Shown here: positions 25,508-32,810 of the stretch, piece after piece
Layout: every line of letters begins with the position of its first letter
How positions within the stretch are numbered: position 1 is the stretch's first letter
Notes under the pieces: generated by a model
Told to the model about the DNA's origin: nothing
What the model saw: only the letters and a program-made list of their open reading frames with translations
Database searches by the model: none
From: an uncultured Alphaproteobacteria bacterium
GTDB lineage: Bacteria > Pseudomonadota > Alphaproteobacteria > RF32 > CAG-239
DNA: 39,496 bases
NCBI GenBank assembly: GCA_910580155.1
Contig: CAJTWX010000007.1
Coordinates: 1 to 39,496, forward strand
Direction: 5' to 3'
Translations under genes and position numbers: made by a program

Positions 25508-26431
25508 ATGTTCGGATTTTTTGCACCAAAGAGCAAGATAATTAACCTGCTGCCGAAAGTGCGCGGAGATTATATCGAAAATGCCAAGCTTTCCAAACAT
25601 ACGTGGTTTGGCGTGGGCGGACCGGCGGAAGTTTTGTTTTTGCCGAAAGATGCGGATGATTTGAAAACCTTTTTAATGCGTAAGCCCGAGGTTGTACCGC
25701 TGACGATTATCGGAGGAGGCTCAAACCTCTTAATCCGTGATGGGGGAATTCCCGGTGTGGTAATTAAGCTTGATGCGAAGGCTTTTCAGCAGGTTGAAAT
25801 TAACGGAACAGAAATTACCGTCGGAGCCGGAATGAAAAACGCCGAACTTAAAAAGGTGTTTCTGGAAAATAATATTGGCGGGCTGGAGTTCATCTGCTCG
25901 GTTCCGGGGCGAATTGGCGGTTTGTTGCGTACTAATGCGGGGTGTTTTGGCAAATGCACCTCAGATGTATTTGTGCGTGCGCATATTATGAACGACTGGG
26001 GAGAAGTGTATGAGGTGGGTGCTGAGGATTTTAATTTTGCTTACCGTTCAAGTATGTTCCCTGAGGACTGGATTATTCTGGATGCAACGTTTAAGGGCGT
26101 AAACGCTTCTGCAGAGGAGATTAAAAAGACGCTTGACGAACATATCGCTTATCGGAAAGCACATCAACCGATTAACAAAAAAACGGCAGGGTCGACCTTT
26201 AAAAACCCCGAAGGGCTGGCAGCGTGGAAGCTGATTAAAGAGGCAGGCTGCACAGGCTTGAAAGTCGGCGGGGCGGAAGTGTCGGATATACATTGCAACT
26301 TTCTTATCAACAGCGGACAGGCAACTGCCGAAGATATTGAAAAACTGGGTGAGTTGATTGTGGAGAAAGTCAAAGAAAAAACCGCAATTACCCTTGAGTG
26401 GGAAGTGCGCCGGATGGGAGTGAAAAAATAA
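25508..26431 (+). CDS. murB: UDP-N-acetylenolpyruvoylglucosamine reductase MurB
   Basis: A 307-residue FAD enzyme that reduces enolpyruvyl-UDP-GlcNAc to UDP-MurNAc. FAD-binding segments: HTWFGVGGPAEVL (31-43) and IIGGGSNLLIRDGG (68-80). Active-site residues visible are Y179-R180 in FAYRSS, the acid catalyst Ser229 in AGSTFKNP, and Glu299 in LEWEV. This is the type without the extra C-terminal loop insertion. The frame is open upstream into ftsW, but the ATG at 25508 is chosen because GGAGGAG (25495-25501) precedes it. Confidence 0.96.
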   Translation: MFGFFAPKSKIINLLPKVRGDYIENAKLSKHTWFGVGGPAEVLFLPKDADDLKTFLMRKPEVVPLTIIGGGSNLLIRDGGIPGVVIKLDAKAFQQVEINGTEITVGAGMKNAELKKVFLENNIGGLEFICSVPGRIGGLLRTNAGCFGKCTSDVFVRAHIMNDWGEVYEVGAEDFNFAYRSSMFPEDWIILDATFKGVNASAEEIKKTLDEHIAYRKAHQPINKKTAGSTFKNPEGLAAWKLIKEAGCTGLKVGGAEVSDIHCNFLINSGQATAEDIEKLGELIVEKVKEKTAITLEWEVRRMGVKK

Positions 26432-26437
26432 AGCATT

Positions 26438-27280
26438 ATGGCAGAACAAGTGACTAACAAACTGAATTTGCAAGAAGCGGCAGTTTACCCTGAAAGGGAG
26501 TGGTTGTACCGCCTGACCGGTTTTGTCGGTGCAGCTTTGTTAGTGCTGTCTTTATGCTTGACGGCGATTACCATCCGCGACAATGTGTTTGCAACCCAGT
26601 TTAGCAATATGATGCAGGCGGTGTATAAGCTTTCGGCACGCTATGGAATGTATGTGGAAGACATTATCGTGGAGGGCAACAAACGCACGTCATACGAAGA
26701 CTTGGTGCAGGCGCTGAATTTGTCTGAAAACGAGAGCATTTTAGGGATTGATATTGCCAAACTGCAAAGCCAGATTGAACAGTTGACGTGGGTGCGGCAT
26801 TGTGTGGTTAAGAGGAGCTTTTTCCCGAATAATATTTTAGTCAGCATTGAAGAGCGCAAGGTTAAGGCGATTTGGCAGTATGAAGGGCGGTTTTATCCGG
26901 TGGATGCCGAAGGAAACGTGATTGAGGTGGAGGAATATGAACCCGATGCACCGGTTATCGTTTTGGCGGGCGAGGGGGCTCCGCATCATCTGGCAGAGCT
27001 TTTGGCGGTGTTAAACACGGATGAAGAGCTGGCGGGAAAAGTGCGTGCGGCGGTGTATGTGTCTAACCGGCGCTGGGATTTGAGTCTTGGCAATGCACAA
27101 AACCGCGTGCTTATCAAACTGCCGGAGAAAAATTTTGATAAAGCTTATCAAAAAATTGCATTATTAAATAAAAGACAGGGAATTTTTAAGCGTAAATTAA
27201 CTTCCTTTGATGTAAGGTACGATAACAGAATTGTGGTAGACATTGATAAGTCTGTTGAAGAGTTAATATTGAAAAGATAA
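26438..27280 (+). CDS. ftsQ: Cell division protein FtsQ
   Basis: A 280-residue bitopic membrane protein that recruits other division proteins. It has a cytoplasmic N-terminus, one membrane segment at about residues 28-47, a POTRA domain at about 69-140 (VEDIIVEGNKRTSYEDLVQA ... LTWVRHCVVKRSFFPN) and a periplasmic beta domain containing ERKVKAIWQYEGRFYPVDAE. Six bases separate it from murB; ddl, usually in between, is absent. Confidence 0.94.
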   Translation: MAEQVTNKLNLQEAAVYPEREWLYRLTGFVGAALLVLSLCLTAITIRDNVFATQFSNMMQAVYKLSARYGMYVEDIIVEGNKRTSYEDLVQALNLSENESILGIDIAKLQSQIEQLTWVRHCVVKRSFFPNNILVSIEERKVKAIWQYEGRFYPVDAEGNVIEVEEYEPDAPVIVLAGEGAPHHLAELLAVLNTDEELAGKVRAAVYVSNRRWDLSLGNAQNRVLIKLPEKNFDKAYQKIALLNKRQGIFKRKLTSFDVRYDNRIVVDIDKSVEELILKR

Positions 27281-27294
27281 GAAAAGAGGTTTAG

Positions 27295-28548
27295 ATGAGC
27301 CATTCTTTTAACAGGTCACCGATTGTGGCGGCATTGGATATCGGAACGTCAAAAGTCTGCTGCATTATTGCCAGAGTTACCCGAGAAAAGAAAATTTCGA
27401 TATTGGGTTATGGTTATAATGCGGCAAAGGGGATTAAAAACGGCGTGGTTGTGGATGTTAATCAGGCAACGATTGCTGTATGCAATGCCGTGGAGGCCGC
27501 AGAACAGATGGCTAACGAGCGGATTACAAATGTGATTGTCAATGTGTCGGGCGACCGCAGCCGCAGCGTGGTCAGAAGTTCGACCGTTTCTATCCATAAA
27601 AACCGTCCGGTAACTGACGAAGATGTTAAGAAAGTGACCGACAAGGGCTTAATGAAAGTCAATGTGGAGGGCAATGAGCCGATTCACTTTTTAACGATGG
27701 GCTATCACGTTGATAACGGCGAAGAGGTTAAGAACCCGATTAACATTTACGGTGAAAACTTAAGTGTAGATATATTGTTGGGCTTATACCCAAAGCCGAT
27801 GTATAAAAATCTCGCGACGGTGGTTGAGAGTTCGCATCTGGATGTTGAGATGAAAGCGTTTTCGGCATACGCTTCGGGACTAGCCTGTTTGGTAGAAGAC
27901 GAAAAAGAGCTTGGCGCGACGGTTATAGATATCGGCGGCGGAACAACGAGTATTGCCAGCTTTAAAAACGGGCATCCGGTTTATTTCTCGTCTATTCCCG
28001 TGGGCGGTATTAACGTGACGAACGATATTGCTCTGGGACTGACAACCTCGTTTAACTACGCCGAAGAGGTTAAAAACCGCCACGGCTGCGCTTTTCTTAT
28101 CAGTCAAGACGAGCAAGAGATTATCAATGTTTATCCGGTGGGCGAAGAAGACGACAGCAATATTAAGCAGATTTATCGTTCGGACTTGATTAACATTATC
28201 TCGCCGCGCATTGAAGAGTTGTTTGAACTGGCAGGGCGCAAACTGGATGAGGCGGGCTACAAAAACACCGTATCGCACCGCGTGGTTTTGACCGGCGGGG
28301 CGGCACAGCTTCCGGGGATGCGCGAAGTGGCGAGTATGGTTTTGGACAAACAGGTGCGAATCGGACGGCCGCGTAATATCGAAAATATTCCGCCGGTTTT
28401 GCATAATCCGACATTTTCGACTGCGCTCGGGCTATTGTTGTTTGCCGTGAACAATTCGGAAAGGAAAATTGTTAAAAAAGTTAATGTTAGTGCCGGTTCG
28501 GGCGGAATTTTTGCAAAAATTCTCGAATTGTTTAAAAAAACCTGCTAA
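27295..28548 (+). CDS. ftsA: Cell division protein FtsA
   Basis: A 417-residue actin-fold ATPase that ties FtsZ filaments to the membrane. Actin-type motifs: AALDIGTSKVCCIIAR at the N-terminus, VIDIGGGTTSIASF near residue 204, and VLTGGAAQLPGM near 335. The last residues, IFAKILELFKKTC, form an amphipathic helix suited to membrane binding. It starts 14 bases after ftsQ. A terminator-like hairpin separates it from ftsZ. Confidence 0.97.
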   Translation: MSHSFNRSPIVAALDIGTSKVCCIIARVTREKKISILGYGYNAAKGIKNGVVVDVNQATIAVCNAVEAAEQMANERITNVIVNVSGDRSRSVVRSSTVSIHKNRPVTDEDVKKVTDKGLMKVNVEGNEPIHFLTMGYHVDNGEEVKNPINIYGENLSVDILLGLYPKPMYKNLATVVESSHLDVEMKAFSAYASGLACLVEDEKELGATVIDIGGGTTSIASFKNGHPVYFSSIPVGGINVTNDIALGLTTSFNYAEEVKNRHGCAFLISQDEQEIINVYPVGEEDDSNIKQIYRSDLINIISPRIEELFELAGRKLDEAGYKNTVSHRVVLTGGAAQLPGMREVASMVLDKQVRIGRPRNIENIPPVLHNPTFSTALGLLLFAVNNSERKIVKKVNVSAGSGGIFAKILELFKKTC

Positions 28549-28574
28549 TCGGTAACGAAAACTTAATCTATTAT

Positions 28575-28614
28575 AAGCTAAACTCCCCTTAAAATCGGAA
28601 TTTAGCTTTTTTTT
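28575..28614 (+). terminator. Intrinsic terminator or attenuator between ftsA and ftsZ
   Basis: AAGCTAAA (28575-28582) pairs with TTTAGCTT (28601-28608), with an inner TCC/GGA pairing, followed by a run of eight T interrupted only later by A. It ends 19 bases before the ftsZ start codon, so it must reduce read-through into ftsZ or be conditional. Confidence 0.7.
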
Positions 28615-28633
28615 ATTTTTACGGAGAAAAAAT

Positions 28634-30247
28634 ATGGCAATTAAACTGGCGGTCGGCGATACGAGCTTAGCACAATTAAAACCAAGAATTACCGTTATCG
28701 GCGTCGGCGGCGGCGGCGGCAACGCCATTACCAATATGATGTCCAAAAACCTTGAAGGTGTTGACTTTGTGGTGGCTAATACAGATGCGCAGGCTTTGGC
28801 GCTTAATCCGGCAACACGCAAAATCCAGCTCGGACTTGAAATTACGCAGGGGCTGGGCGCGGGCGCGAGACCGGAAATCGGTATGCTTGCCGCAGAAGAA
28901 GCGCGCGAAGATATCGAACGCGAATTAGCTGATTCCAATATGGTGTTTATTACGGCCGGTATGGGTGGGGGCACAGGCTCCGGCGCGGCACCGGTGGTGG
29001 CAAAAATTGCTAAAGAAAAAGGTATCCTCACGGTTGGTGTGGTTACCAAACCGTTTGCGTTTGAGGGTAAAAAAAGAATGGAAAATGCCGAATCGGCTTT
29101 GGATAATTTTATTAAAGAAGTTGATAGCATTATTGTTATTCCGAATCAGAACCTGTTTCGCATTGCCGATAAAAACACGACGCTCAAAGATGCGTTTGTG
29201 AAAGCGGATGAAGTGCTTTATGACGGTGTGCGCTCGATTACTGATTTGATGATTATGCCGGGGTTGATTAACCTTGACTTTGCCGATGTTAAAAAAATTA
29301 TGGCCGATAAAGGCAAGGCAATTATGGGTACGGGTGAGGCCGAGGGCGAAGACCGTGCAAGGGTTGCTGCCGAACAGGCGCTTTCTAACCCGATTTTGGA
29401 TGATTGCTCAATGAAGGGGGCAAAAGGCGTGTTGATTAACATCACGGGCGGCGCGGACATTACGTTGATGGAAATTGACGAGGCGGTTAACATTATTAAA
29501 GAAGAAGTTGATGACAATGCCGAATTGATTTTCGGCTCAAGCTATGACGACACGCTTTCGGGGCGTATCCGCGTTTCTATTGTGGTGACGGGAATTGACG
29601 ACGAAGCGATTATGACGACCGAAAAGAAAGATATGAATGCATATGTTGACCTTAATCCGGCAGAAGAAACGGCTGCTGAAGAGGCGGTTGCCGACGACGA
29701 ACCGGTTTTGGAAACAATGGAAGAAGAGCCGGCAGAACCGAGCAATGTGATTGAGCTGAATTTGCCGAAACGGGCAGATGCGCCGCAGCAGGGCGAATTT
29801 GCCGAGCTTGCCGAAGAGGGTGAAGAGCCGCATTCTTCGTCGGCGCTGTTTAATGCGATTATCAATAAACCGGTAATTGCCAATGCCGAAGAGAGCGAAG
29901 AAGAAAAGAGCGAGCTTGCGGCGATTAAGCTTGATAAGCCGTTTGTACCGTCTGCCAAGGTGAAGATTGTGGAAGAAGAGCCGCAGCTGTTTCCGGAGCA
30001 GGGCGAAGTGGAACTGCCGCGTGAGCGTCAAGCCCGCGAAGAGGCTCAGGCTATGATTGAACCGGAGCCGGAAGAGCCGGCACGCCAACGCTTTATTGAC
30101 AAGATTCTGGGTATTTCGCGCGCTAAAGCGAAAAAGCCCGTAAAGCCGGTGATTGTTCCGAAGTTTGATGAAATTGAGGACTTTGCCGAAAAGGAAAATG
30201 ATGCGGAGGATGATTTGGAAATCCCGTCTTTCCTGCGCAGGAGATAG
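28634..30247 (+). CDS. ftsZ: Cell division protein FtsZ
   Basis: A 537-residue tubulin-like GTPase that forms the Z ring. The globular domain (about 1-330) has VGGGGGNAITNM, the tubulin signature GGGTGSGAAP, and the T7 loop NLDFADVKKIM. A very long acidic Glu/Ala/Pro-rich linker follows (about 330-520), then the conserved C-terminal peptide DLEIPSFLRRR, which binds FtsA. The long linker is common in alphaproteobacteria. ACGGAG precedes the ATG. Last gene of the operon. Confidence 0.98.
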   Translation: MAIKLAVGDTSLAQLKPRITVIGVGGGGGNAITNMMSKNLEGVDFVVANTDAQALALNPATRKIQLGLEITQGLGAGARPEIGMLAAEEAREDIERELADSNMVFITAGMGGGTGSGAAPVVAKIAKEKGILTVGVVTKPFAFEGKKRMENAESALDNFIKEVDSIIVIPNQNLFRIADKNTTLKDAFVKADEVLYDGVRSITDLMIMPGLINLDFADVKKIMADKGKAIMGTGEAEGEDRARVAAEQALSNPILDDCSMKGAKGVLINITGGADITLMEIDEAVNIIKEEVDDNAELIFGSSYDDTLSGRIRVSIVVTGIDDEAIMTTEKKDMNAYVDLNPAEETAAEEAVADDEPVLETMEEEPAEPSNVIELNLPKRADAPQQGEFAELAEEGEEPHSSSALFNAIINKPVIANAEESEEEKSELAAIKLDKPFVPSAKVKIVEEEPQLFPEQGEVELPRERQAREEAQAMIEPEPEEPARQRFIDKILGISRAKAKKPVKPVIVPKFDEIEDFAEKENDAEDDLEIPSFLRRR

Positions 30248-30269
30248 GTTTCGGAATTAGTTGTTGCAG

Positions 30270-30297
30270 CGCCGGTGTTTGCCGGCGTTGTTTTTTT
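30270..30297 (+). terminator. Rho-independent terminator of ftsZ
   Basis: CGCCGG-TGTTTG-CCGGCG followed by TTG and a run of seven T, 23 bases after the ftsZ stop. Confidence 0.85.
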
Positions 30298-30390
30298 AGA
30301 TGATTTATATTCCTCCTACCAAGAGGGGATTGCGAAAAGGCGTAGCTTTAATTTAAGCAAATCAAAATCTCGGTTACATTCAGTTGGCCT

Positions 30391-30410
30391 GATTATTTTT
30401 TCAAGTCTTT
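30391..30410 (-). repeat. Remnant matching the 3' end of the lysozyme-like gene
   Basis: GATTATTTTTTCAAGTCTTT matches 31169-31188 with one change (T to C). The latter contains the last codons and stop of the lysozyme-like pseudogene. The copy sits immediately after the stop codon of the secreted gene at 30411, and marks a past duplication. Confidence 0.6.
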
Positions 30411-31121
30411 TCACTCTTCGGATATAAAATCCTCTGCGGCATTAGATACCATACCGCAACTGTGTTGTTCACAATAATCACCGTGTTTCTTTATATATTC
30501 TTCTTCTTTTTTTTGATGTTCTTCCATTTTTTTACGTTCTTCTGTTATTGATTCTTCGGTGAGCGTTTCGTATTTTTCCGGCTCCATAAAATAGGCAATA
30601 GAATGTGACTGTTCTAATGTAATATCAGTTCCTTTATTATCATAAAAAGCCGTAATATGTATAGTATCAACTTGTCCACCCGCACCAATAATCACTTTAT
30701 CCAATAGTATTTTAGTCGTCATAGCATCGGTTTTCGAATCCTGCAGATATTCAACCACAGTTACATAAAACGAACCATCGTTAATAATGTATTTTCCCAA
30801 ATGAGTACGTTCTATATTTACATCAAATTTTTGATTTGGTGCTAATTCACATTGATATTTATATGGCTCTTTAAACTCATACCCGTTAAGCAAAATCATA
30901 TCCGCTTTGCTGTTTTCCTCTTGCTTGATGTTATAAATATAATCTTCGATTCCCTGATCCATATATTGACCAAGTTTTCCGCCGCTAATCCAATTATAAC
31001 CGATATTAAGTATTCCCAAATCCTGATTACATTCTATGCGGATAAACATCCCGTGTAAATCCGCTTTTACGGGTACAATGGATAACAAACAAAACAAAGC
31101 TGCAAGGCATAATGAACGCAT
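30411..31121 (-). CDS. Secreted hypothetical protein, 236 aa
   Basis: Not recognised. A Sec signal peptide (MRSLCLAALFCLLSIVPVKA-DL) directs it to the periplasm or beyond. The mature part is beta-rich (MFIRIECNQDLGILNIGYNW, YIINDGSFYVTVVEYLQD), with a charged helix near the end (EERKKMEEHQKKEEEYIKKH) and two late Cys residues (YCEQHSC). The ATG at 31121 is preferred because GGGAGAA (minus strand) is seven bases before it; the start and ribosome-binding site lie in the loop of a perfect 14-bp inverted repeat. It lies directly downstream of the lysozyme-like pseudogene on the same strand, so an immunity-type role is possible, but only by position. Confidence 0.75.
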   Translation of the reverse strand: MRSLCLAALFCLLSIVPVKADLHGMFIRIECNQDLGILNIGYNWISGGKLGQYMDQGIEDYIYNIKQEENSKADMILLNGYEFKEPYKYQCELAPNQKFDVNIERTHLGKYIINDGSFYVTVVEYLQDSKTDAMTTKILLDKVIIGAGGQVDTIHITAFYDNKGTDITLEQSHSIAYFMEPEKYETLTEESITEERKKMEEHQKKEEEYIKKHGDYCEQHSCGMVSNAAEDFISEE

Positions 31122-31155
31122 CAGATTTTCTCCCATAACAAATTATGCCTTGCAG
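31100..31155 (-). promoter_or_regulatory. Perfect 14-bp inverted repeat around the start codon
   Basis: CTGCAAGGCATAAT (31100-31113) and ATTATGCCTTGCAG (31142-31155) are perfect reverse complements separated by 28 bases. In the minus-strand transcript the loop holds the ribosome-binding site GGGAGAA and the AUG at 31121. Position and perfection suggest a translation-control hairpin or a protein-binding site. Confidence 0.7.
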
Positions 31156-31170
31156 TATATTCAGGATTGA

Positions 31171-31544
31171 TTATTTTTTCAAGCCTTTTTTAGTCCAACT
31201 ATCAGGTGTTTCTTGTATCAACGCACGCATTGCTTCATTGCGTGTAGTTAATGATTTTCGTTCACATTCTGCTGTCAAACCTTCAATATCGCGTTGAGCT
31301 AACTTTTTCCAAAAGTTAGGATAGCCATATTTTTTCGTTGTTCCATTTTTCAATGTTTTAGTTGTTTGCTTCCAATTAAACCCAGTCTTGCCCAGATTAT
31401 ACACCATATCAATTAAAACCATTTGTAGGTTTTCGGGTTGTTTTTCAAAATAGTCTATATAACCTTCCGTTTTTGCTCGGTACGGTTTTGTGCATTGCGG
31501 AAGAGTTGTTCATAGTCTTTGACACCATCGTAAGTATCAGTCAT
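31171..31544 (-). pseudogene. Lysozyme-like (GH24/pesticin-type) fragment with swapped 5' end
   Basis: The C-terminal half of a phage-type lysozyme: reading from TEGYIDYFEKQPENLQM, it continues LIDMVYNLGKTGFNWK and FWKKLAQRDIEGLTAECERK to TRNEAMRALI, the usual helical second half of GH24 muramidases. The N-terminal part with the catalytic Glu is missing. Upstream, from 31469 back to the ATG at 31544, the sequence is instead the first 27 codons of the toxin-like gene at 33405. The junction is out of frame: from that ATG the frame reads MTDTYDGVKDYEQLF... and stops after 29 codons at 31455-31457. So the lysozyme part has no usable start. A recombination product, very probably inactive. Confidence 0.65.
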
Positions 31545-31565
31545 TTATTTTTCCTTTCAAAAAAT

Positions 31566-31597
31566 AAAAAAAAGAGCCGCACAATAGTGTGCAGCTC
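31566..31597 (-). terminator. Intrinsic terminator in leader (proximal), copy 1
   Basis: GAGC-GCACA-ATAG-TGTGC-GCTC with one mismatch, followed on the minus strand by eight T; it ends 22 bases before the ATG at 31544. Confidence 0.75.
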
Positions 31598-31615
31598 CGG
31601 ATTTAGTTATGAATG

Positions 31616-31643
31616 AAAAAAGCCTCCGTTGCGGGAGGCTTTT
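31616..31643 (-). terminator. Intrinsic terminator in leader (distal), copy 1
   Basis: AAAAGCCTCC pairs with GGAGGCTTTT across a six-base loop, followed on the minus strand by a T-run. It lies about 25 bases after the predicted transcription start. Confidence 0.8.
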
Positions 31644-31675
31644 GTATAATGGCGTAATTCACCATTATGTGGAGT

Positions 31676-31704
31676 TTCATAACACGCTGTGTCAGAAATG
31701 TCAA
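31676..31704 (-). promoter_or_regulatory. Promoter within 248-bp repeat, copy 1
   Basis: On the minus strand, TTGACA (31704-31699), 17-base spacer, TATGAA (31681-31676). A consensus -35 and exact spacing. Transcription would pass two intrinsic terminators before the start codon. Confidence 0.7.
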
Positions 31705-31716
31705 GGGGTTTTTAGC

Positions 31717-31745
31717 TTGACAATTTTTGGGGTACGGGGTATATT
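31717..31745 (+). promoter_or_regulatory. Divergent promoter of the LprI-like gene
   Basis: TTGACA (31717-31722), 17-base spacer, TATATT (31740-31745). Its -35 is the mirror image of the divergent one: TGTCAA-N12-TTGACA (31699-31722). Confidence 0.75.
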
Positions 31746-31770
31746 TATTTTGTATTGTTAAGGAGGAAAG

Positions 31771-32211
31771 ATGAGAAAGATTTTGTTTATATTGTTCGGA
31801 TGTTTGGTTGCGCTTTCGGCTGTAGCAGAAGAAGAGGTGTTAGACATTGTTGAACGACAGACACAGAAAGTAAAAGATGAGTGTTATAAATCAGCTTTTC
31901 CGGAAGAAAAAATGGATAAAATCCTATCATTAACTGACGATTCACTGAAAGATGCTGAACAAAAATATGCGGTTTGTATGGAAAAAAATATATTTAAGAT
32001 TATCGACATTCATTTTTCACCGGAAGTTACAGAGAGAATGAAAAAGAATTTGGAAAAATTCCGTATGTATTATCGAGATTTTTATTGGGATTTATACAAT
32101 ACGGAGGATAACGGTACAATAGGAAGAATGCAGAATGACGCCATATATTCCCGCCGGTTGGAGGATATTTTATATGATGTCAATCTGCATTTTATGTTAA
32201 ATAGTGAGTAA
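31771..32211 (+). CDS. Small secreted protein, LprI/DUF1311-like (lysozyme-inhibitor type)
   Basis: A 146-residue exported protein with a signal peptide (MRKILFILFGCLVALSAVA-EE) and an excellent ribosome-binding site (AAGGAGGAAAG). The mature part is helical with two Cys about 30 residues apart (DECYKSA and YAVCMEK). The later region LEKFRMYYRDFYWDLYN...NGTIGRMQ...SRRLEDIL resembles the FR-x-YRD...GT...R-x-x-L pattern of DUF1311/LprI proteins, some of which inhibit lysozymes. The match is by pattern only. It is transcribed divergently from the lysozyme-like pseudogene, which fits a role as periplasmic immunity protein. The convergent membrane gene ends 2 bases away. Confidence 0.75.
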   Translation: MRKILFILFGCLVALSAVAEEEVLDIVERQTQKVKDECYKSAFPEEKMDKILSLTDDSLKDAEQKYAVCMEKNIFKIIDIHFSPEVTERMKKNLEKFRMYYRDFYWDLYNTEDNGTIGRMQNDAIYSRRLEDILYDVNLHFMLNSE

Positions 32212-32213
32212 CA

Positions 32214-32718
32214 TTATTCTTTAAGCAATTTTAAGGCTTTTGCCCTTTCACGCGGGAAACGTTTATTTTTAAGGTTATTTTTTATGATTATTGAGCTGTT
32301 TTCAAAGTAAATGTTAACTTTGCTCCTTTCGTCATAAATAATGTTTATAATCTCTGCATCGGTTGTTGAAAGAAAAATAGAAAAATATCAGGGTGAATAT
32401 CAGCAGGATAAGAAGATTGAGTAAATCGCTGTATGCAGCAACAGTTGGGACGATTATTCCGATAAGGTTGATGGTAAAACTGCAGATTGCGTATGCACCG
32501 ATAGTATTTAGCAATAGAACAAATTTAGGGCAGGATTGGGAGAGCTTTTGAAATTCGGTTGAGAGTTTGAAAATTGAGATAATGATGCAGAGCAGCAAAA
32601 AGAAAGGATAAGCGAGTGCGGTTAAACTGTAAAAAATATTGTCTATTTGCTGTAGGGCAGAGGTAACAACAAAGTAAATGCCGTTTAAGGCTAAGATTTG
32701 CCGGAATTTAGGATTCAT
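32214..32718 (-). pseudogene. Small membrane protein gene with probable frameshift
   Basis: The intact frame (32718 to 32332) encodes 128 residues with about four membrane segments (NGIYFVVTSAL, LTALAYPFFLLLCIIISIF, FVLLLNTIGAYAICSFTINL, LLNLLILLIFTLIFF) and starts at an ATG behind GGAGGTAAC. After the last segment a second frame, one base over, reads STTDAEIINIIYDERSKVN and continues to RERAKALKLLKE, stopping at 32214-32216. That is exactly 2 bases from the convergent gene's stop, which suggests it was the original end. The switch would lie in the T5 tracts at 32368-32386 (A-runs on +). A real frameshift mutation, slippage or an assembly error are all possible. Repaired length about 167 aa. 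Function unknown. Confidence 0.55.
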
Positions 32719-32810
32719 TGTTACCTCCGAAGTTGATTTATAATTTGTTATGGTATAATGATTTTGATTATAAAGCAACTACTTTTTTTTGCACATTTCT
32801 TTGTACGCGG

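Larger units (their letters stand above)
31464..31711. repeat. 248-bp direct repeat, copy 1
   Basis: Matches 34371-34618 (offset 2907) with one difference that I can find, at 31671 (G here, A in copy 2). On the minus strand it contains a promoter, a leader with three hairpins including two T-tailed ones, a ribosome-binding site and 27 codons. Copies of such identity imply recent duplication or gene conversion. Confidence 0.93.
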
